From Streptomyces zinciresistens K42 (GTDB lineage: Bacteria > Actinomycetota > Actinomycetes > Streptomycetales > Streptomycetaceae), in contig NZ_AGBF01000060.1 of the NCBI RefSeq assembly GCF_000225525.1, positions 1 through 34,339 on the forward strand: DNA of 34,339 bases. Direction: 5' to 3'. Both the position numbers and the translations under genes were made by a program. The notes below the pieces were generated by a model that searched no databases, was not told where the DNA came from, and was given only the letters and a program-made list of their open reading frames with translations. Below, in pieces: positions 8,197 through 16,113 of this stretch. Numbering within the stretch: position 1 is the first letter of the stretch; each line of letters begins with the position of its first letter.

Positions 8197-8592
8197 ATGA
8201 CCATCCTGGTCGGCTATGTCCCCTCACCCGAGGGCGAGGCTGCCCTGCGCGCGGGGATCGACGAGGCCCGCCGCCGCGGCGAGAGACTGCTCGTCGTGAA
8301 CACCAGCCGGGGCGACGCCTACGTCGATCCCCGCTTCGCCCAGGAACCCGACCTGACCCAGGTGCGCGACGACCTCGCGGCGCTCGGCGTCGACTTCGAC
8401 GTGCGCCAGGTGCTGGGCGCCCGGGACGCCGCCGAGGAGATCATCGACCTCGCCGAGACCAAGCAGGTCTCGCTGGTGGTGATCGGACTGCGCCGGCGCA
8501 GCGCGGTCGGCAAGCTGATCATGGGTTCGGCGGCCCAGCAGATCCTGCTGGGCGTCGACTGCCCGGTGCTGGCCGTGAAGGCGGCGGACTGA
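8197..8592 (+). CDS. Universal stress protein (UspA family)
   Basis: A 131-residue single-domain Usp protein. It opens with the usual ILVGYVPSPEGEAALRAG strand-helix and ends with the nucleotide-binding signature G-x2-G-x9-G-S seen in a modified form as GLRRRSAVGKLIMGS, followed by LLGVDCPVLAVK. The ATG at 8197 is chosen because GGAG lies six bases upstream; a 19-base stretch GATTCTGGAGATTCTGGAG directly before it is a tandem 9-mer. The gene is 26 bases after tctA and two bases before the DUF475 gene, so it is part of the transporter operon. Usp proteins bind ATP and in some bacteria regulate TRAP-type carboxylate or ectoine importers (TeaD of Halomonas); a similar role for TctABC is plausible but inferred. 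Confidence 0.9.
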   Translation: MTILVGYVPSPEGEAALRAGIDEARRRGERLLVVNTSRGDAYVDPRFAQEPDLTQVRDDLAALGVDFDVRQVLGARDAAEEIIDLAETKQVSLVVIGLRRRSAVGKLIMGSAAQQILLGVDCPVLAVKAAD

Positions 8593-8594
8593 GC

Positions 8595-9731
8595 ATGGCG
8601 CTGAAGACCTTCGGCTGGTCGTTCGTCGTGACGGCGGTCGGTCTCGCCTTCGCCGCGTGGCTGTGGGGCTGGCAGGCGTTCGGGATCGTGCTGATCCTCG
8701 CGGTCCTGGAGATCTCGCTGTCCTTCGACAACGCGGTCGTCAACGCCGGGGTCCTGAAGCGGATGAATCCGTTCTGGCAGCGGATCTTCCTCACCGTGGG
8801 CATCCTGATCGCGGTGTTCGGCATGCGGCTGCTGTTCCCGGTCGTGATCGTCGCCGTCAGCGCCCGGGTCGGGCCCCTGGAGGCGGTCCGCCTCGCCCTG
8901 GACGACCCCGCGCGCTACGAGGACCTGGTGACCGACGCCCACCCGTCGATCGCGGCGTTCGGCGGCATGTTCCTGCTCATGATCTTCCTGGACTTCATCC
9001 TGGAGGACCGCGAGATCAAGTGGCTCGGCCCGCTGGAGCGGCCCCTCGCCCGGCTCGGCCGGATCGACATGCTGTCGGTGTGCGTCGCGCTGACGGTCCT
9101 GCTGGTCTCCGCGCTGACGCTGGCCACCCAGGCGCACGTCAGCACCGGGCAGGCCGACAAGTCCGGCACGGTGCTGCTCTCCGGCATCGCGGGGCTGATC
9201 ACGTATCTGGCGGTCGGCGGGCTCTCCTCCCATTTCGAGAACCGCATCGAGGCGGAGGAGGAGCAGGAGCACGAGGAGGAGGAGCGGGCTCGCGCGCAGG
9301 GGCGGCAGGTCACCGTGGGCACCCTGGCCGGGCGGGCGGCGTTCTTCCTCTTCCTCTACCTGGAGGTCCTGGACGCCTCGTTCTCCTTCGACGGGGTGAT
9401 CGGCGCCTTCGCCGTCACCAACCACATCTTCTGGATGGCGCTCGGCCTCGGCATCGGCGCGATGTACGTCCGCTCCCTCACGGTGTACCTGGTCCGCCGG
9501 GGCACCCTGGACGACTACGTCTATCTGGAGCACGGCGCGCACTACGCCATCGGTGCCCTCGCCACGATCCTGCTGGTCACCATCCGATACCAGATCAACG
9601 AGGTCGTCACGGGCCTGATCGGCGTCGTGCTGATCACCGCGGCCTTCCTCTCCTCGGTGCGCCGCAACCGGGCGCTCGCGGCGGCCGGGGCGCACGGGCG
9701 CGAGAGCGGGGAGGCCCGTTCGGGGACGTGA
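8595..9731 (+). CDS. DUF475 / TerC-like integral membrane protein
   Basis: A 378-residue polytopic protein of the DUF475 family, related to the TerC/LysE membrane fold. Two inverted repeats each carry the acidic membrane motif typical of TerC-type metal exporters: EISLSFDNAV at residues 39-48 and ASFSFDGVIGAFA in the second half. About eight to nine helices are visible, with a cytoplasmic acidic linker rich in E/H (EAEEEQEHEEEERA, around 219-233) that could bind metal. The ATG at 8595 is two bases after the usp stop, so the genes are coupled. TerC-like proteins are implicated in Mn2+ efflux to exported enzymes or in tellurite resistance; which applies here is unknown. Confidence 0.85.
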   Translation: MALKTFGWSFVVTAVGLAFAAWLWGWQAFGIVLILAVLEISLSFDNAVVNAGVLKRMNPFWQRIFLTVGILIAVFGMRLLFPVVIVAVSARVGPLEAVRLALDDPARYEDLVTDAHPSIAAFGGMFLLMIFLDFILEDREIKWLGPLERPLARLGRIDMLSVCVALTVLLVSALTLATQAHVSTGQADKSGTVLLSGIAGLITYLAVGGLSSHFENRIEAEEEQEHEEEERARAQGRQVTVGTLAGRAAFFLFLYLEVLDASFSFDGVIGAFAVTNHIFWMALGLGIGAMYVRSLTVYLVRRGTLDDYVYLEHGAHYAIGALATILLVTIRYQINEVVTGLIGVVLITAAFLSSVRRNRALAAAGAHGRESGEARSGT

Positions 9732-9756
9732 TTCCGGTCACGTCCGGGGCCCCGCC

Positions 9757-9805
9757 GCGCGGATCATGCCAGCACGCCGCACTGTGGCGCGGGTGTGATC
9801 CGCGC
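9757..9805. promoter_or_regulatory. 10-bp perfect inverted repeat between DUF475 and vanW genes
   Basis: GCGCGGATCA at 9757-9766 and its exact complement TGATCCGCGC at 9796-9805 flank a 29-base interval that itself has a shorter GCCA/TGGC pairing. The element sits 26 bases after the DUF475 stop and 117 bases before the VanW start. It can act as a long-loop terminator or as a two-site operator; no T-tract follows it. Confidence 0.5.
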
Positions 9806-9921
9806 CCCGCGTGGTGTACGACATAGACGTTTTCGTCTGTTCATGGCCAGCTGGATGTGCTTGCCTCGCCCAGAGCACCGCGCGCCGTCCAGCCGATCGC
9901 CCTCGTCCGCCCAGGAGCCCC

Positions 9922-11661
9922 ATGCGCCTGCGTGTCCCCTCCGTACCGCCCAAGGCCGTGCTCTCCCGCGTGGCCTCCGCACCGCCCCTCGCCCTGGCGG
10001 GCGGCGCCGTCGCCCTGGGCTTCGGCGGCCTGTACCTCGCCGGGCTGCTGCTGACGGGCGGGGACATCGAGGCGGGGACGACGGTGCGCGGCGTGGCCAT
10101 CGGCGGCCTCAGCCGCGCGGAGGCCGCGCGCAAACTGGAGGACCGGCTGGGCCCTGCCGCCGGACGCGACCTCGCGGTCTCGGTCGGCGGGCGCGAGGGC
10201 CGGATCGATCCCCGCCGGCTCGGCCTCGGCTTCGACTACGGCGCGACCGCCGACCGGGCGGCCCGCACCGACGCCGTCGATCCGTTCACCGTGATCGGCG
10301 GCCTGTTCACCTCGGGCGGACCGGTCGAACCGGCCGTACGGGTCGACGGCGAACGCGCCGCGGCCACCCTGAAGCGGGTGGCGGAGTCGGCCGACACCCC
10401 GGTCCGCGAGGGCGCCGTGACCTTCGAGGACGGGAAGGTCCGCACGGTCGCCCCCCGCACGGGCTACTCCCTGAACACGGACGCGGCGCTCGGCCCGCTG
10501 CGCGAAGCCTTCGCGCGGGGCGACGCCGGCGCCGTGACGGCCCTGCCCGCCCGCGCCCGCGAGCCGAAGGTCACCGGGACCGAGCTGCGCCGCGCGGTGC
10601 GCGAGTTCGCCGAGCCGGCCATGTCGGCCCCCGTCACCCTGACCGCGGCGGGCCGCCGCTTCACCGTGGAGCCGTCCGTGCTGGGCGGGTACCTGACGCT
10701 GCGCGCGGACTCCGCCGGCCGGCTCACCCCGCGGCTGGACAGCAAGGGGCTGCGCGCGGACCGGGCGGTGGACGGCCCGCTGTCCGAGCTGCCCTCGCGG
10801 GCCCGCAACGCGCAACTGCGCCTGGTGGGTGACCGGGTCGGCGTGGCCCGGGACGGCCGGCCCGGTCATGTCGTCACCGACAAGGCGCTGGGCAAGGCGG
10901 TGCTGCCGCTGCTGACGAGGCGGGGCGCGGCGCGCAGCGGGGTGATCGCCACCCGCGTGGAGGAGCCGCAGGTGACGCGGGCGAACATCGAGCGGCTGGG
11001 GCTGCGCGAGCGGATGTCCTCGTTCACCGTCAACTTCGAGCCCGCGCCGTACCGTACGCGCAACATCGGCCGCGCGGTGGAACTGATCGACGGCTCCGTG
11101 GTGCTGCCGGGCCGGACCTGGAGCTTCAACCGGACGGTCGGCGAACGCACCAAGGAGAACGGCTTCGTCGACGGGGTGATGATCCTGAACGACGAGTTCA
11201 CCAAGGCTCCCGGCGGCGGGGTCTCCGCGGTCGCCACGACCGTCTTCAACGCGATGTTCTTCGCGGGCGTCAAACCGGTGGAGTACAGCGCCCACTCGTT
11301 CTACATCGAGCGCTATCCCGAGGGCCGCGAGGCGACGGTGGCCTGGGGCAGCCTGGATCTGAAGTTCGCCAACGACTCGGGCAAGGCCCTCTACATCCAG
11401 GCCCGCTCGACGGACACCTCGGTCACGATCACCTTCCTCGGCACCCGCAAGTACGACGAGATCGGCTCGGAGAAGGGGCCGCGCTCCAACATCAGGCAGC
11501 CGGAGCGCAAGAGGAGTTCGAGCCCGCAGTGCGTGCCGCAGACTCCGCTGGAGGGCTTCGACGTGACCGTGCGGCGGGTCTTCGTCCGCGACGGGGACGT
11601 GATCAGACGCGAGCCGTTCCGCACGCGCTACACGCCGCGCGACGAGATCGTCTGCGGCTGA
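9922..11661 (+). CDS. VanW family cell-envelope protein
   Basis: A 579-residue protein. A short basic N-terminus is followed by one membrane helix at about 20-45, then about 300 residues of extracytoplasmic repeats of the PG-binding-4 type (one begins TTVRGVAIGGLSRAEAARKL), and a C-terminal VanW domain at about 370-520 with the signature SFNRTVGERTKENGF, the AGGG-like loop APGGGVSAVATTVFNA and HSFYIERYPEGREATV. The longer frame begins at 9811, but the ATG at 9922 has AGGAG five bases upstream and gives a normal membrane anchor. VanW proteins are widespread in actinobacterial envelopes; the name comes from vancomycin-resistance clusters and does not imply resistance. Single gene, with no van genes nearby. 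Function in the wall is probable but not defined. Confidence 0.88.
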   Translation: MRLRVPSVPPKAVLSRVASAPPLALAGGAVALGFGGLYLAGLLLTGGDIEAGTTVRGVAIGGLSRAEAARKLEDRLGPAAGRDLAVSVGGREGRIDPRRLGLGFDYGATADRAARTDAVDPFTVIGGLFTSGGPVEPAVRVDGERAAATLKRVAESADTPVREGAVTFEDGKVRTVAPRTGYSLNTDAALGPLREAFARGDAGAVTALPARAREPKVTGTELRRAVREFAEPAMSAPVTLTAAGRRFTVEPSVLGGYLTLRADSAGRLTPRLDSKGLRADRAVDGPLSELPSRARNAQLRLVGDRVGVARDGRPGHVVTDKALGKAVLPLLTRRGAARSGVIATRVEEPQVTRANIERLGLRERMSSFTVNFEPAPYRTRNIGRAVELIDGSVVLPGRTWSFNRTVGERTKENGFVDGVMILNDEFTKAPGGGVSAVATTVFNAMFFAGVKPVEYSAHSFYIERYPEGREATVAWGSLDLKFANDSGKALYIQARSTDTSVTITFLGTRKYDEIGSEKGPRSNIRQPERKRSSSPQCVPQTPLEGFDVTVRRVFVRDGDVIRREPFRTRYTPRDEIVCG

Positions 11662-11711
11662 GGCCGCCCGCCCCTGACCGATGGCATCGTTTCTGCACCG
11701 AGGGTGCGTGG

Positions 11712-11785
11712 TGGGGCGGGTGGGACTCGAACCCACGGCCGACGGATTATGAGTCCGCTGCTCTAACCGGCTGAGCTACCGCCCC
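11712..11785 (-). tRNA. tRNA with CAT anticodon (Met, possibly Ile2)
   Basis: A complete 74-base cloverleaf on the minus strand. Acceptor GGGGCGG pairs with CCGCCCC; the D-loop TAGCTCAGCCGGTTAGAGC and T-arm GTGGGTTCGAGTCCCAC are standard. The anticodon loop reads CTCATAA, anticodon CAT. The 3' CCA is not encoded. CAT is used by elongator Met, initiator Met and lysidine-modified Ile2; the A11-T24-type D arm and U/A at 1-72 position pairing exclude initiator, so it is elongator Met or Ile2, which I cannot separate by eye. Confidence 0.93.
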
Positions 11786-11933
11786 ATAGCGGCGTGTCGC
11801 GTACATGTGTGCGCGCCGTCTGCCGCAGCATAGCCGCTCATACGATCTCCTGCCTCGTGTGGTCGACTTCGCCTGCCCCCATGGACTGCCCCCGCGACCT
11901 GCGCGGTTCCCGCGCGCGGGGTCCGGACATGAA

Positions 11934-11954
11934 AAAGGACCCCTTCGGGGGTCC
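11934..11954 (-). terminator. Rho-independent terminator of the tRNA-Asn pair
   Basis: On the minus strand GGACCCC-CGAA-GGGGTCC forms a perfect seven-base-pair stem with a four-base loop, followed at once by a run of five T residues. It lies 12 bases after the 3' end of the downstream tRNA-Asn and ends its transcript. Confidence 0.88.
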
Positions 11955-11966
11955 TCGTTCAGCATG

Positions 11967-12039
11967 CTCCCCCGACTGGACTCGAACCAGTAACCTGCCG
12001 GTTAACAGCCGGCTGCTCTGCCAATTGAGCTACGGAGGA
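11967..12039 (-). tRNA. tRNA-Asn (GTT), copy 2 in transcript order
   Basis: A 73-base cloverleaf on the minus strand. Acceptor TCCTCCG pairs with CGGGGGA (one G-U), the D-arm is TAGCTCAATTGGCAGAGC, the anticodon loop is CTGTTAA with GTT as anticodon, and the T-arm is ACTGGTTCGAGTCCAGT. No CCA is encoded. It is identical to the copy at 12045-12117. Confidence 0.95.
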
Positions 12040-12044
12040 CCGAG

Positions 12045-12117
12045 CTCCCCCGACTGGACTCGAACCAGTAACCTGCCGGTTAACAGCCGGCTGCTCTGCC
12101 AATTGAGCTACGGAGGA
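12045..12117 (-). tRNA. tRNA-Asn (GTT), copy 1 in transcript order
   Basis: Identical in all 73 bases to the copy at 11967-12039, with only five bases between the two genes, so both must be cut from one precursor. A TACGTT hexamer at 12134-12139 (minus strand) is a possible -10 box, about 17 bases before the mature 5' end; no good -35 was found. Confidence 0.95.
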
Positions 12118-12272
12118 ATGCCTCGTTGCATCGAACGTACCTGCCTGGGTATTCGCCAGAGGGCGTGCGCTCGCTGCGACACATACATTAGCGCAAGCAG
12201 GGGGGTGCTCCGCCAATCGGTTCCCCCCGGGCGTCGACGCCGCAGGGACCTACAAGGGAAAGGGTGGCCGCC

Positions 12273-12581
12273 ATGCGCTACCGGCTCACGTTCGTCGTCG
12301 GACTCGCCGTCGGTTACGTCTTCGGCACACGCGCCGGTCGCGAGCGCTACGAGCAGCTGAAGAAGACCGCCCGCGGGATCTCGCAGAACCCCGCCGTGCG
12401 CAACACCGCCGAATCGGCCGCCCAGCAGGGGCGTCACTTCGCGGGCAAGGCGTACCACACGGTCAGCGAGAAGGTCGGCGACCGGGTCCCCGAGTCGGTC
12501 AGCCAGCGCGTGCGCGGTCTGCGCGAGCGCAGCGCCCACAACGGCGGCGCGGAGGACGACTGGGGCACCAGCAACACCTGA
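12273..12581 (+). CDS. Small membrane-anchored YtxH-like protein
   Basis: A 102-residue protein with a short hydrophobic N-terminal segment (LTFVVGLAVGYVFGTRAG) leading into a polar, probably helical tail. The GYVFGTRAGRERYEQL motif is frequent in small actinobacterial proteins annotated as YtxH-like or hypothetical; the molecular role is unknown. A GTG at 12264 would add three residues; both starts share an AAGGGAAAGG ribosome site, and I prefer the ATG at 12273 for spacing. A TACATT at 12184-12189 could be the -10 box of its promoter, divergent from the tRNA promoter. The gene stands alone. Confidence 0.8.
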   Translation: MRYRLTFVVGLAVGYVFGTRAGRERYEQLKKTARGISQNPAVRNTAESAAQQGRHFAGKAYHTVSEKVGDRVPESVSQRVRGLRERSAHNGGAEDDWGTSNT

Positions 12582-12732
12582 CGCCCCCCGCACGCGCACC
12601 GGTCGCGCCGCGCTCCGCGGGGGCGCGGCGCACCGCGTCGCGGGCCGCGCACCACCCGTACCCGAAACCCCACACGTACCCCCACGCCGCCCACTGACCG
12701 AGCAAGCGCAACGCTGCGGCACAATTTGGGCC

Positions 12733-14184
12733 ATGGGGATAGTCGCCGGGCTGGACAGTTCGCCCGATTTCACTCGCATCGTCGTCTGCGACACGGACAC
12801 GGGGGCCGTGCTCAGGCAGGGGTACGCCGCGCACCCGGTGGAGTCGCCGGACGGCGGCCGGCCCTCCGACGTCGATCCGCAGGTCTGGCTGCTCTCCCTC
12901 GGTGAGGCGGCGGGCGGCGGGCTTCTCGAAGGCGTGCAGGCCATCGGCGTGTCGGCGCAGCAGAACGCGCTCGTGCCGCTGGACGCCCAGGGCAACACCG
13001 TGCGGCCGGCGCTGGTCGGCGGCGACAGGCGGGCCCAGGTCGCGGCGGCCGACCTGGTCGACGCGCTCGGCGGACGCGCGGCGTGGGCGCAGGCCGTGGG
13101 CTCCGTGCCGCAGGCCGCGCAGCCGGTGACCAAGCTGCGCTATCTGGCGAAGACCGAACCGGAGAACGCGGCGCGCACCGCCGTCCTGCTCCAGGCGCAC
13201 GACTGGCTGGTGTGGCAGCTGCTCGGCCGTCCCGTGCGCAGGACCACGGACCGCGGCGGGGCCTCCGGCACCGGCTACTGGTCGGCGGCGGCCGGCTTCT
13301 ACCGCTCCGACCTCGTGGAGCTGGCGCTCGGCCACCAGGCCATGCTGCCCGAGGTGATCGGGCCCGCGGAGGCGGCCGGTACGACCCCCGAGGGGCTGCT
13401 GATCTCGGCCGGGACCGGCGAGACGATGGCCGCCGCGTTCGGGCTCGGGATCGGGCTCGGCGACGCCGTGGTGTCGCTCGGCGCGTCCGGGTCGGTGATG
13501 GCCGTGCACCCCGAGGCGCTCGTCGACGGCTCCGGCATGATCACCTCCCTGGCCGACGCGACCGGGATGCACCTGCCCGTCGTCACCACCCTCAACGCGG
13601 TGCGCACCCTGCGCGGCACCGCCGAACTCCTCGGCGTCCCCGATCTGGAGACCCTGTCCGACCTCGCGACGAAGTCGACGCCGGGCGCCCACGGGCTCGT
13701 CCTGCTCCCCTATCTGGAGGGCGAGCGCACCCCGAACCTGCCGCACACCGCGGGCACCCTGGCGGGGCTGCGGCGGGAGTCGATGCGGCCGGAGCATCTG
13801 GCGCGGGCCGCGTTCGAGGGGATGCTGTGCGGGCTCGCGGACGCGCTCGACGTGCTGCGCGGGCGGGGCGTGGAGGTGCGCCGGGTGTTCCTGCTGGGCG
13901 CCGTCGCCGAGCTGCCCGCGGTGCAGGCGGCGGCGCCCGCGCTGTTCGGCGCGCAGGTCGTGGTGCCGCAGCCGGCCGACTACGCGGCGCGCGGCGCGGC
14001 CCGGCAGGCCGCCTGGGCGCTCGGCGTGTCGCAGGGCTCCCTCGACCCGCGCACCCCGCCCGTCTGGCAGGGCGCCGCGGCCCAGGTCCTGGAGCCCGGC
14101 GACGAGCTGGCGGTGGGGCAGGCGGTGCGCCAGCAGTACGTCTCGGTGCGGGAGCAGACTCACCCGGGGGCGTTCCTGCTGTAG
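12733..14184 (+). CDS. FGGY-family carbohydrate kinase, xylulokinase-like
   Basis: A 483-residue sugar-kinase-fold protein. Domain I begins GIVAGLDSSPDFTRIVVCD, with D8 in the ATP phosphate-1 position, and GVSAQQNALVPLDAQG near 72-87 corresponds to the xylulokinase GQMHG segment. Domain II has the LPYLEGERTPNLP motif near 327-339 and the adenosine loop near 385-400. Two key sites are unusual: the substrate-binding WNDxR is GGDRR at 96-100, and the segment that normally carries the catalytic aspartate (GGGDN) reads GTGET, giving E230. The substrate is therefore uncertain and the enzyme may be altered. The ATG at 12733 is alone in its transcription unit, and no xylose isomerase or transporter is nearby. 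Confidence 0.8.
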   Translation: MGIVAGLDSSPDFTRIVVCDTDTGAVLRQGYAAHPVESPDGGRPSDVDPQVWLLSLGEAAGGGLLEGVQAIGVSAQQNALVPLDAQGNTVRPALVGGDRRAQVAAADLVDALGGRAAWAQAVGSVPQAAQPVTKLRYLAKTEPENAARTAVLLQAHDWLVWQLLGRPVRRTTDRGGASGTGYWSAAAGFYRSDLVELALGHQAMLPEVIGPAEAAGTTPEGLLISAGTGETMAAAFGLGIGLGDAVVSLGASGSVMAVHPEALVDGSGMITSLADATGMHLPVVTTLNAVRTLRGTAELLGVPDLETLSDLATKSTPGAHGLVLLPYLEGERTPNLPHTAGTLAGLRRESMRPEHLARAAFEGMLCGLADALDVLRGRGVEVRRVFLLGAVAELPAVQAAAPALFGAQVVVPQPADYAARGAARQAAWALGVSQGSLDPRTPPVWQGAAAQVLEPGDELAVGQAVRQQYVSVREQTHPGAFLL

Positions 14185-14379
14185 GGGCGGGGGCGGTGCC
14201 GGGGGGCGCGGACAGGGGCCCTGAAGGTAAGAGACCGGTAGGAAGCGCACCCGGAAGGCCGTACGCGGCGGGCCCGACGGATTAATCGATTGGGGTAACA
14301 CCGCCGGAGTGTCCGACGATAGGGGCCAGGGGCAACCAATGCGCCCCACCACCCACTCGTCCACTCCGAGAGAAGCAGC

Positions 14380-16113
14380 GTGCTCATACGACTTCTGCGG
14401 ACCTACCTCAGGCCCTACCGAAAACCGATCGGCTGGCTGGTGCTGCTGCAGCTCCTGCAGACCTGCGCCACCCTCTACCTGCCCACCCTGAACGCCGACA
14501 TCATCGACAAGGGTGTCGTCAAGGGCGACACCGGCTACATCCTGTCCTACGGCGCCCTGATGATCGGCATCTCGCTGGTGCAGGTCGTGTGCAACATCGG
14601 TGCCGTGTACTACGGCGCCCGGACCGCCTCGGCGCTCGGCCGGGACATGCGGGCCGCCGTCTTCGAGCGGGTGCAGTCCTTCTCGGCGCGCGAGGTCGGC
14701 CACTTCGGCGCGCCCTCCCTCATCACCCGGACGACCAACGACGTCCAGCAGGTGCAGATGCTGGCGCTGATGACGTTCACGCTGATGGTGTCCGCGCCCA
14801 TCATGTGCGTGGGCGGCATCGTGCTGGCCCTGGGCCTGGACGTGCCGCTGTCGGCGGTCCTGGTGGCCGTGGTGCCCGTGCTCGGCATCAGCGTGACGCT
14901 GATCGTGCGGCGGCTGCGGCCGCTGTTCCGGACCATGCAGGTGCGCCTGGACACGGTGAACCGGGTGCTGCGCGAGCAGATCACCGGCAACCGGGTGATC
15001 CGGGCGTTCGTGCGCGACGAGTACGAGCAGCAGCGCTTCCGGGTGTCGAACACCGAGCTCACCGACGTGGCGATGGGCACCGGGCGGCTGCTCGCGCTGA
15101 TGTTCCCGATCGTGATGACGGTGGTGAACCTGTCCTCGATCGCGGTGGTGTGGTTCGGTGCCCACCGCATCGACGGCGGCGGCATGCAGATCGGCGATCT
15201 GACGGCGTTCCTCGCCTATCTCATGCAGATCGTGATGTCCGTGATGATGGCCACGTTCATGTTCATGATGGTCCCGCGGGCCGAGGTGTGCGCCGAGCGC
15301 ATCCAGGAGGTCCTGGACACCGCCTCCAGCGTGGTCCCGCCGGCCGTGCCCGTGCGCGAGCTGCGCCGGCACGGGCATCTGGAGATCCGGGGCGCGGGCT
15401 TCCGCTATCCGGGGGCCGAGGAGCCGGTGCTGAAGTCGATCGACCTGATCGCGCGTCCGGGCGAGACGACCGCCGTCATCGGCTCGACGGGGAGCGGCAA
15501 GTCGACCCTGCTGGGGCTGGTCCCGCGGCTGTTCGACGCGACCGGCGGGCGGGTCCTGGTCGACGGCGAGGACGTCGCCGCGATCGAGCCCGCGCTGCTG
15601 GCGCGGACCGTCGGGCTCGTCCCGCAGAAGCCGTACCTGTTCGCGGGGACGGTGGCGACCAATCTGCGCTACGGCAACCCGGACGCCACGGACGAGGATC
15701 TGTGGCAGGCGCTGGAGGTGGCGCAGGCCAGGGAGTTCGTCGAGCGGCTGGAGGGCGGGCTCGACGCCCCCGTCGCCCAGGGCGGCACCAACGTGTCGGG
15801 CGGTCAGCGGCAGCGGCTGGCGATCGCGCGGACGCTGGTGCAGCGCCCGGAGATCTACCTCTTCGACGACTCCTTCTCCGCCCTCGACTACGCCACCGAC
15901 GCCGCCCTGCGCGCGGCGCTCGCGCGCGAGACGGCCGAGGCGACCGTCGTCATCGTCGCCCAGCGGGTGGCGACCATCCGCGACGCGGACCGGATCGTCG
16001 TCCTCGACGAGGGGCAGGTCGTCGGCACCGGGCGGCACCGCGAGCTGATGGCGGACAACGAGACGTACCGGGAGATCGTGCTCTCCCAGCTGACGGAAGC
16101 GGAGGCCGCCTGA
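14380..16113 (+). CDS. ABC exporter half-transporter, degenerate-site subunit
   Basis: A 577-residue fusion of six membrane helices (about 15-300) and an ATPase domain (about 330-570). Walker A is GSTGSGKST at 368-376, the Q-loop Q416, and the signature is SGGQ at 473-476. Walker B is YLFDDSFSALD, with D497 where the catalytic glutamate normally sits, and the switch histidine is replaced by Q528 (VAQRVATI). The same D/Q pair defines the degenerate-site subunit of heterodimeric exporters such as Thermotoga TM287. The GTG at 14380 is used; GAGAG lies 11 bases upstream. Its stop overlaps the next gene by one base, so the two form a heterodimer. Substrate unknown; such pairs usually export drugs, lipids or peptides. 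Confidence 0.92.
   Translation: MLIRLLRTYLRPYRKPIGWLVLLQLLQTCATLYLPTLNADIIDKGVVKGDTGYILSYGALMIGISLVQVVCNIGAVYYGARTASALGRDMRAAVFERVQSFSAREVGHFGAPSLITRTTNDVQQVQMLALMTFTLMVSAPIMCVGGIVLALGLDVPLSAVLVAVVPVLGISVTLIVRRLRPLFRTMQVRLDTVNRVLREQITGNRVIRAFVRDEYEQQRFRVSNTELTDVAMGTGRLLALMFPIVMTVVNLSSIAVVWFGAHRIDGGGMQIGDLTAFLAYLMQIVMSVMMATFMFMMVPRAEVCAERIQEVLDTASSVVPPAVPVRELRRHGHLEIRGAGFRYPGAEEPVLKSIDLIARPGETTAVIGSTGSGKSTLLGLVPRLFDATGGRVLVDGEDVAAIEPALLARTVGLVPQKPYLFAGTVATNLRYGNPDATDEDLWQALEVAQAREFVERLEGGLDAPVAQGGTNVSGGQRQRLAIARTLVQRPEIYLFDDSFSALDYATDAALRAALARETAEATVVIVAQRVATIRDADRIVVLDEGQVVGTGRHRELMADNETYREIVLSQLTEAEAA

Noticed and set aside
9922..11661. Vancomycin-resistance determinant
   Set aside because: VanW-family proteins are common single genes in actinobacteria; no vanR/S/H/A/X is present.
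11712..12117. Integrated element at the tRNA genes
   Set aside because: No integrase, no direct repeat of a tRNA 3' end and no foreign cargo were seen on either side.
12499..16038. 1179-codon minus-strand open frame
   Set aside because: It is antisense to the FGGY kinase and first ABC gene, rich in H/R/D/Q, with no domain. It reflects the lack of stop codons in high-GC antisense DNA.
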